DNA of 64,000 bases from Chryseobacterium pennipullorum. Lineage in GTDB: Bacteria > Bacteroidota > Bacteroidia > Flavobacteriales > Weeksellaceae. Shown piece by piece: positions 1 to 8,152 of this stretch (its first letter is position 1; each line of letters begins with the position of its first letter). Both the position numbers and the translations under genes were made by a program. The DNA is taken from positions 123,463-187,462 of the forward strand of contig NZ_QNVV01000009.1 of the NCBI RefSeq assembly GCF_003384725.1. The letters are read 5' to 3'. The notes beneath the pieces are model-generated. The model had not been told where the DNA came from. It did no database searches and was given only the letters and a program-made list of their open reading frames with translations.

Positions 1-63
1 AATGAAGCAATCCGGGAAGAAGTACTGGAAGGAATCCATGAATGGATTTTAAAGCACTTTTAG
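1..63 (+). CDS. C-terminal end of an unidentified protein (partial)
   Basis: An open frame enters from the left edge and stops at TAG in bases 61-63. The last 20 residues end in EGIHEWILKHF. No domain can be recognised from so short a piece. It is co-directional with the kinase-like gene at 172. Confidence 0.5.
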   Translation, partial: NEAIREEVLEGIHEWILKHF

Positions 64-75
64 TACTATTGCAAC

Positions 76-165
76 TACAGGTTTCTGTGTGATCTCTCCA
101 TCTGCGTGATTTAAATATTTTTTTAAGCTCTCGCAGATTCTGCAGATTTTGCAGATTATAAATAA
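76..165. repeat. Dispersed low-complexity repeat (TCTGTG / GCAGATT type), copy 1
   Basis: The spacer between the partial gene and the gene at 172 is made of repeated words: TCTGTGTGATCT, TCTGCGTGATTT, then CGCAGATT, TGCAGATT, TGCAGATT. The first half is roughly a mirror of the second, so the transcript could fold. Related words occur near 29725 and 63736. It looks like a flavobacterial intergenic repeat, not a gene. Confidence 0.5.
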
Positions 166-171
166 AAACTC

Positions 172-741
172 ATGAGGATACATATTTTCGGAGCTTCGGG
201 TTCCGGAGTCACCACTCTCGGAAAAGCATTGTCTGAAAAGCTCGGCATAGAATATTTTGACAGTGATGATTTTTTCTGGCTCAAAACAAAAATACCATTT
301 ACAGAAAAACAAAATCCTGAAACAAGGAATAGCATTATTTCTGAAATCCTACATACTCATGAAAACTGGATTTTCGGTGGCTCAATAATTCATTGGGGTG
401 AAGATGTATTTCCGGCATTTGACCTGATTGTATTCCTATATCTTCCCCCTGAAATCAGAATGGAAAGACTGCGAAAAAGAGAATATGAACGATATGGCGA
501 CGTAATAATTGCAAATCCGGAAAGAGCAAAACAATTTCAGGAGTTTATGAACTGGGCAAAAGATTATGATCACGATACCGGTATTGCCACCAGAACTTTA
601 AAAGCCCACCTTGAATGGCTTTCCGGGAAAGATACACCGCTTATAGAAATCTCAGGTGATTATGATCCGGAGGAAAAGATCAATATGATCCTGGATGAAA
701 TAAAACAAAGGAGATTCCAGATAAATAAGAGGCTCCTTTAA
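172..741 (+). CDS. AAA/P-loop NTPase, adenylate or shikimate kinase-like
   Basis: This 189-residue protein is a small nucleotide-binding kinase-like enzyme. A P-loop, GASGSGVTT, sits at residues 8-16 directly after the first beta strand. An acidic DSDDFFW segment follows near residue 30, where related kinases (topology-modulation/adenylate-kinase-like) bind their acceptor. A hydrophobic strand LIVFLYLP and an arginine-rich lid segment (RMERLRKREYERYG) lie near residues 95-115. The substrate cannot be told from the sequence. The ATG at 172 is the only sensible start, since the P-loop is so close to it. It stands alone on the plus strand, about 110 bases before the HEAT-like gene. Confidence 0.7.
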   Translation: MRIHIFGASGSGVTTLGKALSEKLGIEYFDSDDFFWLKTKIPFTEKQNPETRNSIISEILHTHENWIFGGSIIHWGEDVFPAFDLIVFLYLPPEIRMERLRKREYERYGDVIIANPERAKQFQEFMNWAKDYDHDTGIATRTLKAHLEWLSGKDTPLIEISGDYDPEEKINMILDEIKQRRFQINKRLL

Positions 742-852
742 CGACAACCAGTTTATTAAAAGGGTATGATTAAAGTTCCTTCTTTTATAACGACCAAAGC
801 TTTTCAAAAGGAATCCCTAAATTAGAACGCTGAAAAAATAAAATCAAAAACC

Positions 853-1371
853 ATGAACATAGAAGAACTTTTTAAGGATAAAACCACTAAAGCCAAGGAA
901 AAAACAGAGATTATCAGTCAATGGATCATTGACAAGTCCCTGCCAACAGATGAACTGATCGCATTTGCAGAAAAGTCTAAAGATCCTGTAAAAGGAGCCT
1001 GCATAGAAGCCCTGGAATATGCTACCAAACAAACTCCTGGCCTTGCAGACGAAACAGTATTTGCATTCATTACCCAAACTCTTACCGAAAAGGCTCCCAA
1101 AATAAAATGGGAAAGCGCCAAAGTGATAGGCAATACCGCTCACCTGTTTGCAGGAAATTTGGATCAGGCCATCAGGAATCTGCTGGATCATACAACCCAT
1201 GAAGGAACCGTTGTGCGATGGAGCACAGCATTTGCCCTGGGCGAAATCCTGAAACTGAAAACGCCTTATAATACGACTCTTCTTCCAGCGCTTGAAGCAG
1301 TCAGCGAAAAAGAGGAAAAGAATAGCATCAAGAAAATCTATCTTGATGCTGTCAAAAAAACGAAGAAATAA
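853..1371 (+). CDS. HEAT-repeat-like helical protein
   Basis: This 172-residue protein is predicted to be all alpha-helical, with helix pairs typical of HEAT or DNA-alkylation-repair-like solenoids. Examples are the segments DPVKGACIEALEYA and APKIKWESAKVIGNTA, and GTVVRWSTAFALGEIL in the second half. There is no signal peptide or membrane helix, so it should be cytosolic. Such repeats bind proteins or nucleic acid. No catalytic residue can be pointed to and the partner is unknown. A hairpin at 1393-1420 probably ends the transcript. Confidence 0.65.
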   Translation: MNIEELFKDKTTKAKEKTEIISQWIIDKSLPTDELIAFAEKSKDPVKGACIEALEYATKQTPGLADETVFAFITQTLTEKAPKIKWESAKVIGNTAHLFAGNLDQAIRNLLDHTTHEGTVVRWSTAFALGEILKLKTPYNTTLLPALEAVSEKEEKNSIKKIYLDAVKKTKK

Positions 1372-1392
1372 TATTTTTACTTGTAAAAATCA

Positions 1393-1420
1393 AAAGCCTG
1401 GACGTAAATGTTCAGGCTTT
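1393..1420 (+). terminator. Probable terminator after the HEAT-like gene
   Basis: The arms AGCCTGGAC and GTTCAGGCT pair over 9 bp (one G-U) around a GTAAAT loop, 22 bases after the stop codon. The T-tract is weak. Confidence 0.45.
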
Positions 1421-1425
1421 ATATG

Positions 1426-1490
1426 TTTGGCTAAAGCCAAATTGAATTTTATTTTTTATTAAACGGACTAAAGTCCGTTTCTGTTGAATT
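1426..1490. repeat. BIME-like double palindrome, copy 1
   Basis: Two palindromes lie 19 bases apart: TTTGGCTAAAGCCAAA at 1426-1441 and AAACGGACTAAAGTCCGTTT at 1461-1480, joined by an AT-rich GAATTTTATTTTTTATT spacer. The same layout recurs at 21507 and 35704, so this is a dispersed repeat element. It lies between convergent genes. Confidence 0.7.
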
Positions 1491-1559
1491 TCTTTTGTCC
1501 AGGTCAAAAGGTATTTCAGCAACTCTCCTGCATAATGCATTAGCTGCATGATAGGATCC

Positions 1560-3149
1560 TTAACCTAATATCACCTCTTTGTGTACACCAATCTCTTCGA
1601 GAAAAACTTCATCATGCGAAATCACCAGCAGAGTACCGTGATAATCTTTGATAGAATTGGTAAGGATTTCCACATTCTGAAGATCAAGGTTATTGGTGGG
1701 CTCATCAAGAATCATCACATCCGGAGCACCAGTGCTGATGGATAGTCCGCACAGAAGTAACCTCAGACGTTCCCCTCCACTCAGTACTCCACATTTTTTG
1801 CCCCATGTTTCCTTACGGAACAAAAAACGGGACAACAGTGTTTTCACTTCTGATTCCTGCAACGCACTATCATTGAACTTTTGAACAAACTCATAAAGGG
1901 TCTTATCGGGATCTATCAGTGAATACTCCTGATCGATATAGATGCTGTTGAATCCAGCCCGGCTGATGTTTCCTGCAGAAGGCTTGAGGCTTCCCAAAAG
2001 AAGCTGTATGAGTGTGGTTTTTCCTGATCCATTGGGTCCTTTAATGGAGATTCTATCACCACTGCGTACTTCGAGATCCAGATTTTCCGGCCAGAGCTTT
2101 TCTGCTCCATAGCTAAAGTTAATGTCCTCAGCAGTAACCAGAACCTTCCCGGAATGCAGGTTGGAATCACTGAAATTCACTTTCATCTGGTCCGAGTTCC
2201 TGACGGCAGACCGCAAATCTCTCAAATCTTCCGAAATATCACTGATTTTTTCTGCATGTACACTTTTCAGTTTTGAGGTGTTTTTTTCAGCATTATTCCT
2301 GAGGGTATTCATCATTATTCTGGCGACTCCGGATTTCTCTTGTTTTTGTTTCCCTTTAGTATCGAGCTTTTGCTTACGTTCCAGGGTTTCCCGCTCTTTT
2401 TCTTTTGCTTTTTTCAGTGCCCGTTCCTTGGCATGGATGTCATTTTGTAAAGCCTCACTTTCCACTTCTTTCTGTTCTGCATAGAAATCATAATTTCCTC
2501 CATATGCAGCAATTCCCTGGTTGCTCAGTTCAAAAATTGTATTCACGAGATTCAACAGTGTCCTGTCATGGCTCACCATAATAACAGTAGCGTTTGTTTT
2601 TTCAATGAAATCATACAATTTCTTTCTTGCCTCCAGGTCCAGATGATTGGTAGGCTCATCCAAAACGATCATATCAGTTTCATTAACCATCATTCCTGCA
2701 AGAAAAACCTTGGTTTTCTGGCCCCCACTTAATGCTTCCAGTTTTTGGTTAAGATCAAACTGTTCAAGATTCCAGTACTGCAATGCATTCCGGCACCGTT
2801 CTTCAATATCCCAATCATCATTAAGGATTTCAAAGTATTGCTCATCCACTTCACCATTGGTGATTTTATAAAGCGCATCCAGTTTCGGATCTACTTTCAG
2901 ACATTCTGCAATGGTTAAATGATTGAAGTTTCCGAACATCTGGGGAACATAAAAAATTTGTCCCTGAACATTCATATTTCCGCTTAATGGCTGTATTTCG
3001 CCGGCTATTATCTTCAGCAAGGTCGATTTTCCCATACCGTTGCTACCCACCAGGGCTGATTTAGTATGAGCTTGTATTGTTAAATTGATAGGATTGAATA
3101 AGAGATCTCCTCCCGGAAACCCAAAGGATATATTTTGTAGTAAAATCAT
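1560..3149 (-). CDS. ABC-F family ATPase
   Basis: This is a cytosolic duplicated ABC ATPase of 529 residues with no membrane segments, which places it in the ABC-F group acting on ribosomes. Domain 1 has Walker A GSNGMGKST (35-43), signature LSGGQ (140-144) and Walker B IVLDEPTNHLD. Domain 2 has Walker A GPNGSGKTT (371-379), LSGGE (456-460) and DEPTNNLD. A highly charged Lys/Glu linker joins them at about 225-325; it corresponds to the P-site tRNA interaction motif, which in resistance proteins reaches towards the peptidyl-transferase centre. I place the start at 3149 (MILLQNISFGFPG), because the 13 codons upstream are unlike the family. The sequence cannot say whether it is a housekeeping translation factor or gives antibiotic protection. 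Confidence 0.85.
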   Translation of the reverse strand: MILLQNISFGFPGGDLLFNPINLTIQAHTKSALVGSNGMGKSTLLKIIAGEIQPLSGNMNVQGQIFYVPQMFGNFNHLTIAECLKVDPKLDALYKITNGEVDEQYFEILNDDWDIEERCRNALQYWNLEQFDLNQKLEALSGGQKTKVFLAGMMVNETDMIVLDEPTNHLDLEARKKLYDFIEKTNATVIMVSHDRTLLNLVNTIFELSNQGIAAYGGNYDFYAEQKEVESEALQNDIHAKERALKKAKEKERETLERKQKLDTKGKQKQEKSGVARIMMNTLRNNAEKNTSKLKSVHAEKISDISEDLRDLRSAVRNSDQMKVNFSDSNLHSGKVLVTAEDINFSYGAEKLWPENLDLEVRSGDRISIKGPNGSGKTTLIQLLLGSLKPSAGNISRAGFNSIYIDQEYSLIDPDKTLYEFVQKFNDSALQESEVKTLLSRFLFRKETWGKKCGVLSGGERLRLLLCGLSISTGAPDVMILDEPTNNLDLQNVEILTNSIKDYHGTLLVISHDEVFLEEIGVHKEVILG

Positions 3150-3257
3150 GATTTCTTTCTTAATAAAGGTTAAACACCGGCAACTCATCGGTTACCGTTT
3201 TATTGAATCTGAAAGAAATTATATCCTACATGCCTGTATTTTTGGGTTTTGAAAGAA

Positions 3258-3265
3258 CAAAGATA
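3258..3265 (-). promoter_or_regulatory. -7 box of the ABC-F promoter
   Basis: The minus strand reads TATCTTTG, an exact fit to the Bacteroidota -7 consensus TAnnTTTG, about 110 bases before the ABC-F start. It is divergent from the hpt promoter. Confidence 0.55.
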
Positions 3266-3318
3266 GTACAAATCGGGGATTAAACATAAAAAGATTTTAA
3301 TCAAAAATCAAAAATCCG

Positions 3319-3326
3319 TAACTTTG
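3319..3326 (+). promoter_or_regulatory. -7 box of the hpt-adk-obg promoter
   Basis: TAACTTTG fits TAnnTTTG and lies 19 bases before the hpt start, which gives a short leader. Confidence 0.6.
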
Positions 3327-3345
3327 CCAACTACTAAAATTTTTT

Positions 3346-3900
3346 ATGGAAAGTATTAAAGTTCACGACAAAACTTTCGTTCCTTATTTAAAGGATGCCG
3401 AAATTCAGGAAATTGTAAAAGAGACCGCGCTAAGAATTTATGAAGATTACAAAGATGAAGTTCCTGTTTTCATTGGTGTTTTGAATGGGGTAATCATGTT
3501 CTTCTCAGACCTTTTAAAATATTATCCGGGTGAGTGCGAGATCGCTTTCATTCAGATGAGTTCTTATGCAGGAACTGAATCTACAGGGATTGTTTACCAG
3601 AAAATGGAGCTTACCAAAGATGTGAAAGACCGTCACATCATCTTGGTAGAAGACATCGTGGATACGGGAAACACGGTAGAGAGTCTTTTCAAATATTTTA
3701 AGGAGACACAGCGTCCGAAGTCTGTAAAACTGGCCAGTTTCTTACTGAAGCCTGAAATTTACAAGAAAGACTTCAAGCTGGATTATATCGGAAAAGAAAT
3801 CCCGAACAAGTTTGTTCTAGGCTACGGATTGGATTATGATGAATTGGGAAGAAACCTCCCTAATTTGTACCAACTGGAAGAAGGACAAATCAACCATTAA
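3346..3900 (+). CDS. hpt: Hypoxanthine phosphoribosyltransferase
   Basis: This purine-salvage enzyme joins hypoxanthine (and usually guanine) to PRPP to give IMP or GMP. The 184 residues match the family length. The PRPP-binding loop EDIVDTGNT lies at 102-110, preceded by the buried strand HIILV. The N-terminal strand-turn VFIGVLNGVIMF and the flexible-loop segment MSSYAGTESTG (71-81) are also characteristic. It is the first gene of a co-directional run with adk and obg, starting 19 bases after a good -7 box. A folded repeat spacer separates it from adk. Confidence 0.93.
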   Translation: MESIKVHDKTFVPYLKDAEIQEIVKETALRIYEDYKDEVPVFIGVLNGVIMFFSDLLKYYPGECEIAFIQMSSYAGTESTGIVYQKMELTKDVKDRHIILVEDIVDTGNTVESLFKYFKETQRPKSVKLASFLLKPEIYKKDFKLDYIGKEIPNKFVLGYGLDYDELGRNLPNLYQLEEGQINH

Positions 3901-4050
3901 CGCTGTTGGCTATTAGCTGATAGCTTTTAGCTTAAAAATTAAAGTAAAGAAATAAATTTAATAATAACTTAAAAAAGCTGAAAGCAGAAGAGCAAGCCGC
4001 CAAAAGCCAAGAGCCCTACGCAAAATGCCATTTGCTAAAAGCGAAACAAC
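3901..4050. repeat. Mirror-image low-complexity spacer between hpt and adk
   Basis: The left part is built from TTGGCTATTAGCTGATAGC words. The right part (AGCTGAAAGCAGAAGAGC, then GCCAAAAGCCAAGAGCC) is close to its reverse complement. A transcript through hpt-adk would fold into a long imperfect stem. No ORF is present. Confidence 0.6.
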
Positions 4051-4053
4051 ATT

Positions 4054-4632
4054 ATGATAAACATTGTTCTGTTCGGCCCTCCAGGAAGTGGAAAAGGAAC
4101 ACAAGCTCAGAATCTCATCGAAAAATTCAATTTAAAGCAGGTTTCAACCGGTGATCTTTTCAGATACAATATGAAAAACGACACTGAACTTGGGAAACTG
4201 GCAAAATCTTATATCGATAAGGGAGAATTGGTTCCGGATCAGGTAACAACAGATATGCTGATCGATGAGATCAGAAAGCCTACCGATACCAACGGTTTTA
4301 TCTTTGACGGATATCCAAGAACGACTGCACAGACAGAAGCCTTGGAAAAAATCGTGAAAGAGGAGTTGAATGACAAGATTGACATCTGTCTTTCGCTGGT
4401 GGTAGAAGATAAAATTCTGGTTGAAAGACTTCTGAAAAGAGGAGAAACCAGTGGCAGATCTGACGATAGCAATGTAGAGATCATCGAAAACAGAATTAAA
4501 GAATATTATACTAAAACAGCAGAAGTAGCCGAACTGTATAAGCAGCAGGGAAAATATGTAGAGGTAAACGGTGTTGGAGAAATTGATGAAATTTCCCAGA
4601 AACTCTTCGCTGAAGTAGAGAAAATTAAATAA
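4054..4632 (+). CDS. adk: Adenylate kinase
   Basis: It catalyses ATP + AMP to 2 ADP in the cytosol. The 192-residue protein begins with the P-loop GPPGSGKGT (8-16). It then has the AMP-binding STGDLFR segment (about residue 31), the FDGYPRT motif (about 85-91) and the arginine pair in the lid region. The lid is the short form: the stretch after LVERLLKRGETSGR has no four-cysteine zinc site. Gene order hpt-adk-obg groups nucleotide metabolism with a ribosome-associated GTPase. Confidence 0.95.
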   Translation: MINIVLFGPPGSGKGTQAQNLIEKFNLKQVSTGDLFRYNMKNDTELGKLAKSYIDKGELVPDQVTTDMLIDEIRKPTDTNGFIFDGYPRTTAQTEALEKIVKEELNDKIDICLSLVVEDKILVERLLKRGETSGRSDDSNVEIIENRIKEYYTKTAEVAELYKQQGKYVEVNGVGEIDEISQKLFAEVEKIK

Positions 4633-4709
4633 GGATTTAGGATTTAGGGATTAGGATTTAGCATGGTTAAATATCTATTCCCTAACCCCTAAGGCCTAAA
4701 CCCTAACAA
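4633..4709. repeat. Mirror-image TTTAGG/CCTAAA spacer between adk and obg
   Basis: The left half repeats GGATTTAGG-type words and the right half repeats CCCTAACCCCTAAGG-type words, so the two halves are imperfect reverse complements around GCATGGTTAAATATC. The words resemble telomere repeats only by coincidence. The spacer lies inside a co-directional gene run. Confidence 0.6.
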
Positions 4710-4711
4710 TT

Positions 4712-5695
4712 ATGTCAAACTTTGTAGATTACGTAAAGATCCATTGTAAAAGCGGACACGGAGGTGCCGGGTCTGCCCATCTCCGCCGTGAGAAATATAT
4801 TCCTAAAGGGGGTCCTGACGGAGGCGACGGAGGTCGCGGAGGACACATCATCATGAAAGGAAATGGTAATGAATGGACTTTGCTTCCGCTGCGCTATACC
4901 CGCCATGTGAAAGCTGAACGAGGAGAAAACGGTGGAAAAAATCAGCTGACCGGAGCATTCGGATCTGATATTTATATTGAAGTTCCGGTGGGAACGATCG
5001 CCAAAAATGAAGAAGGAGAAATCATTGGTGAAATTTTAGAAGACGGACAGGAAATCATCCTGATGCATGGAGGTAAAGGAGGTTTAGGTAATGAACATTT
5101 CAAATCCTCAACAAACCAGACGCCCCGATATGCACAACCTGGGCTTCCGGGCGAGGAGGGTTATATTGTCTTTGAACTTAAAATTTTAGCAGATGTAGGA
5201 TTGGTAGGATTTCCAAATGCAGGAAAATCTACACTGCTGGCTTCTGTTTCTGCAGCAAAGCCCAAAATTGCAAATTATGCTTTTACCACGCTGACGCCCA
5301 ATCTTGGAATCGTAGATTACAGAAATTACAAATCATTTGTAATGGCCGACATTCCTGGAATCATTGAGGGAGCAGCTGAAGGAAAAGGTTTGGGACACAG
5401 GTTCCTGAGACATATTGAAAGGAATTCCATTCTGTTGTTTTTAATTCCTGCTGATTCGGAGAATCACTTCCAGGAGTTTAAAATTCTTGAAAACGAGCTC
5501 AAAGAGTATAATCCGGAGCTTCTGGATAAAGACTTTATTATTTCCATCTCAAAATCCGATCTTCTGGATGATGAGCTTAAAAAAGAAATTGCAGCTGAAT
5601 TCCCTGAAAACAAACAGCCTCTGTTTTTCTCAGGAGTGACGGGAGAAGGTCTTGTAGAACTAAAAGATGCGATCTGGAAACAGTTGCATGGATAA
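4712..5695 (+). CDS. obg: Obg/CgtA GTPase
   Basis: This is a GTPase linked to late 50S ribosome assembly and to growth and stress control. The glycine-rich Obg fold fills residues 1-158 ([26 protein letters not shown]). The G domain follows with G1 GFPNAGKST (166-174), a G3 DIPGIIEGA segment, and SKSD in the G4 position. The protein ends at residue 327 straight after the G domain, so the C-terminal OCT domain of some Obg proteins is absent; this is the short form. A shared hairpin at 5738 ends it against the convergent methyltransferase gene. Confidence 0.95.
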   Translation: MSNFVDYVKIHCKSGHGGAGSAHLRREKYIPKGGPDGGDGGRGGHIIMKGNGNEWTLLPLRYTRHVKAERGENGGKNQLTGAFGSDIYIEVPVGTIAKNEEGEIIGEILEDGQEIILMHGGKGGLGNEHFKSSTNQTPRYAQPGLPGEEGYIVFELKILADVGLVGFPNAGKSTLLASVSAAKPKIANYAFTTLTPNLGIVDYRNYKSFVMADIPGIIEGAAEGKGLGHRFLRHIERNSILLFLIPADSENHFQEFKILENELKEYNPELLDKDFIISISKSDLLDDELKKEIAAEFPENKQPLFFSGVTGEGLVELKDAIWKQLHG

Positions 5696-5737
5696 ATAAG
5701 ACCATCTTGTCTGAACTGAAAATCAGATAAAATATAT

Positions 5738-5771
5738 AAAAGGGAAACAGCAATGTTTCTCTTTTATTTTT
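5738..5771. terminator. Bidirectional terminator between obg and the methyltransferase gene
   Basis: A near-perfect stem, AAAAGGGAAACA with TGTTTCTCTTTT (one G-T opposition) around GCAA, lies between two convergent stop codons. A T-run follows on the plus strand and an A/T-rich run on the other. Confidence 0.7.
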
Positions 5772-6495
5772 TACAAATGATGATGGTTTCATCTTCACTC
5801 AGCCCGTGATACAAATCTTCTTTACAGGTTCTGATCTCTGTAATAAAACCGGCTTCCTTTAACCTGCCTTCCAACCCCGATACCGAATAAATCCGTACGT
5901 GATCCTCCTGCCCGAAATGCTTTAACCGGTCCTCCGGTGTCACAATGCTGCTATCCTCATCAATACCATCCTCTTTAAAAGGAGTCTGTATCAGGATTGT
6001 GCCTTTGTTGTCAAGAACCCTGTAAAGCTCTTTCATCGCTGAACGGTCATCAATAATATGCTCCAAAATATGGTAACATACGATCAAATCGAATTTGTTA
6101 TCTTCTACGCTGATATTGGTGATATCATAATGATAGTCCGAGAGAAACTCATCTTCAAAATCAGTGGGAAAATACGCTATATCTTTTCTGTTTTTCCATT
6201 TCTTGTACAGCATCCTGGATGGGGAAAAATCAAGAAAGGACATATTGGGCTTTAGAAATTCATTCTCCAGAACGTCATGGAGTCTGCGGGTTCTGGGCAG
6301 ACTTCCACATACCGGGCAGATCAGCTGTCCATTATTCAGTTCTGCAAAACGTTTGAGTTGTGTTCTGCAAATACTGCATTCATGATTTTGTCCCTGATAC
6401 AGTGGCTTCAATAATTTTCTAAAGTGATCCTCATTTTTAATAAGGACATCTTTGGGAATGAATTTTTTAACGACCGACTTTAGGAAATTATACAT
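5764..6495 (-). CDS. Class I SAM-dependent methyltransferase with N-terminal zinc ribbon
   Basis: This 243-residue protein couples a zinc-binding ribbon to a methyltransferase fold. Two cysteine pairs, CSIC (about 41-44) and CPVC (about 60-63), would bind one zinc. The Rossmann part follows with the SAM-binding strand MSFLDFSPS, then DLIVCYHILEHI (motif IV with the HxLEH of methyltransferase type 11) near 145-156. The substrate is unknown; such proteins often occur with surface-glycan or lipid genes, but no partner lies next to this one. The ATG at 6495 gives a compact start. Confidence 0.8.
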   Translation of the reverse strand: MYNFLKSVVKKFIPKDVLIKNEDHFRKLLKPLYQGQNHECSICRTQLKRFAELNNGQLICPVCGSLPRTRRLHDVLENEFLKPNMSFLDFSPSRMLYKKWKNRKDIAYFPTDFEDEFLSDYHYDITNISVEDNKFDLIVCYHILEHIIDDRSAMKELYRVLDNKGTILIQTPFKEDGIDEDSSIVTPEDRLKHFGQEDHVRIYSVSGLEGRLKEAGFITEIRTCKEDLYHGLSEDETIIICKK

Positions 6496-6631
6496 GAGGC
6501 ATTTTTTAGCGATTTCAAAATAACAAAAATTTATTCAAAAATAGTTATGGTAGATCATCTCAATCTTTCTTTACACCGATTCACGGTAGTCTTTGGAACA
6601 ATTATTGACTGACAGTCTCAAATTGTAAGCT

Positions 6632-7120
6632 ATGAAATATTTATTAAGTTTTTTTGCTTTAGCTGTAGTATTTTCATGTACTTCCCAGAAAACAGGTTCA
6701 AAATATTCTAAAATCGAATATGAGGCAACGCCCTGTTTCGGATTTTGTCCTGTCTTTAAAATGACAATCAACCCCGACAGAACGGCCGTATTTGAAGCGG
6801 AGCACTTTAATTTCAGCGACAAGCCGTCTAAAGATGAATTCTCCAAACCCCGGGAAGGAACTTTTAAAGGGACAATTAAAACGGAGGATTATAATAAACT
6901 CATCGGTCTGCTTGATGGTTTGGAGGTAAAAAAACTAAATGACCGATACGGAGAACGTAATATTACGGATCTACCGACATCTTATTTAAGAATTAGTTTT
7001 GCTGACGGAACTACAAAGAATGTTGAAGACTACGGAAAACGCGGTACACAAAAGCTGGCTGAAGTATATCAGTTTTTTGAAAATCTGAGAAAAAATCAAC
7101 AATGGACGCCGGTGAAATAA
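6632..7120 (+). CDS. DUF6438 domain lipoprotein
   Basis: This 162-residue protein is exported. It has a short lipoprotein signal with a lipobox cysteine at residue 16 (VVFSC), so it should be anchored in the membrane envelope. The mature part begins with the DUF6438 hallmark: TPCFGFCPVF, where two cysteines flank a glycine, followed by a beta-strand pattern (FKMTINPDRTAVFEAE). The function of DUF6438 is unknown. A weakly conserved C-terminal half follows. No operon partner is evident; the next gene has its own promoter. Confidence 0.75.
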   Translation: MKYLLSFFALAVVFSCTSQKTGSKYSKIEYEATPCFGFCPVFKMTINPDRTAVFEAEHFNFSDKPSKDEFSKPREGTFKGTIKTEDYNKLIGLLDGLEVKKLNDRYGERNITDLPTSYLRISFADGTTKNVEDYGKRGTQKLAEVYQFFENLRKNQQWTPVK

Positions 7121-7142
7121 CTTACCTTTAAAAATATTAGAT

Positions 7143-7150
7143 TACCTTTG
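7143..7150 (+). promoter_or_regulatory. -7 box of the beta-barrel gene promoter
   Basis: TACCTTTG fits TAnnTTTG. The 22 bases ending here are almost identical to those at 8075-8096 in front of the helicase gene, differing by one T. Confidence 0.65.
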
Positions 7151-7154
7151 CCCC

Positions 7155-7187
7155 AATAATTCCTTCTCATGAGGGGATTATTTTTTT
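7155..7187 (+). promoter_or_regulatory. Leader hairpin with T-run (attenuator-like)
   Basis: The arms AATAATTCCT and AGGGGATTATT pair, with G-U pairs in the middle, and end in seven T residues. The expected transcription start is about 7155, so the hairpin covers the very first bases of the RNA and ends 41 bases before the ATG. It has the form of an intrinsic terminator. Confidence 0.5.
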
Positions 7188-7228
7188 ATAAGAAACATCA
7201 ATTATAATTATCAAACTCAATAACCGAC

Positions 7229-7849
7229 ATGAAGAACATTTTTTTCGTACTGCTTTTAGCGGCATTCACCTCTTTCAATGCACAAAGTTCATCAATGAGC
7301 TTTGGAATAAAGGGTGGGTATAACCTGTCCAGCATGAAATTTTTCGATGAGAAATCAGATTCAAAATCCTATTTTTATGTGGGAGCCCTTGCAGAGCAGG
7401 CATTATCACCAAAATTTGCTGTACAGGCAGAAGTACTTTATACCCAGCTTGGGGGCAAAGAATCTTATCCATGGGTAGAAGTAATAGGCAATGAAGTGGT
7501 GAATGTAGGAGATATGAATTTCGAGTATCAGCTCAATCAGGTGCAGATTCCTGTTTCTGCCAAATATTACGTTATTCCTGCATTCTCTGTTTCGGCAGGG
7601 ATGAACTTCGGGATCAACGTATCCACAAAAGTAAAAAGTAGCAACGAGTTTACCGGAACCAATAAACAAAATTTTGAGTGGGTGAAAAGCGTCAATTTCT
7701 TCCCTTTCTTAGGTGCTGAATATAAAATCAACGATAAGTTTTTTGTAGACGCCCGATATAATTTCAACTTTATTGAAGTGAGCAAAGAGAATTCCGTACC
7801 TATGAAGATCGGATTTTTACAGGCTGGTCTGGGATACCGATTCAAATAG
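7229..7849 (+). CDS. Outer-membrane beta-barrel protein (PorT/OMP_b-brl_2 type)
   Basis: This 206-residue protein has a signal peptide (about residues 1-18, ending FNAQ) and alternating amphipathic strands for a small barrel. It starts with FGIKGGYNLSSMKF, the usual opening strand of this family, and ends with an aromatic-rich strand FLQAGLGYRFK for BAM-dependent insertion. It is expected in the outer membrane; its cargo or role is unknown. Its promoter and leader hairpin closely resemble those of the helicase gene at 8153. A strong terminator follows at 7875. Confidence 0.8.
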   Translation: MKNIFFVLLLAAFTSFNAQSSSMSFGIKGGYNLSSMKFFDEKSDSKSYFYVGALAEQALSPKFAVQAEVLYTQLGGKESYPWVEVIGNEVVNVGDMNFEYQLNQVQIPVSAKYYVIPAFSVSAGMNFGINVSTKVKSSNEFTGTNKQNFEWVKSVNFFPFLGAEYKINDKFFVDARYNFNFIEVSKENSVPMKIGFLQAGLGYRFK

Positions 7850-7874
7850 CCTGACGATATATCTTACAAAGAAG

Positions 7875-7902
7875 TGGCTGTCCTGATCGGGCAGCCATTT
7901 TT
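7875..7902 (+). terminator. Intrinsic terminator of the beta-barrel gene
   Basis: TGGCTGTCC pairs with GGGCAGCCA (one G-U) around TGATC and is followed by TTTTT, 25 bases after the stop. Confidence 0.75.
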
Positions 7903-8087
7903 ATGAACCTGGAAGGCCTCTGTTATCAATTCACTTTTTTCGCCAGTATTTCTTTTCTGCTGTACTGTGATCTCTGAATAGGCACAGAAAATAAAAAATA
8001 ATAAAGTAGAATTATCTCAAATTGCTTCTTTTTTAAGGAAAGGTTTTTTTCAAAAGATATGTGGTAAGCTCTTAAAAATATTTAGAT

Positions 8088-8095
8088 TACCTTTG
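8088..8095 (+). promoter_or_regulatory. -7 box of the RhlE-type helicase promoter
   Basis: TACCTTTG lies within a segment shared with the promoter at 7130-7151. The start of transcription is expected near 8100. Apart from the terminator, promoter and leader hairpin, I see nothing in the 300-base gap 7850-8152. Confidence 0.65.
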
Positions 8096-8103
8096 CATAA
8101 TGT

Positions 8104-8129
8104 AATTCTTTCAGACTGAAGGAATTTTT
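8104..8129 (+). promoter_or_regulatory. Leader hairpin with T-run before the helicase gene (attenuator-like)
   Basis: AATTCTTTC pairs with GAAGGAATT (one G-U) around AGACT and is followed by TTTTT. It sits a few bases after the predicted transcription start and 24 bases before the start codon. Confidence 0.5.
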
Positions 8130-8152
8130 ATCAATATTTTAAAATAATTCAT

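Noticed and set aside
4633..4709. Telomere-like TTTAGG/CCCTAA words between adk and obg
   Set aside because: The chromosome is circular in this group and the words are degenerate. The mirror-image spacer reading explains them better.
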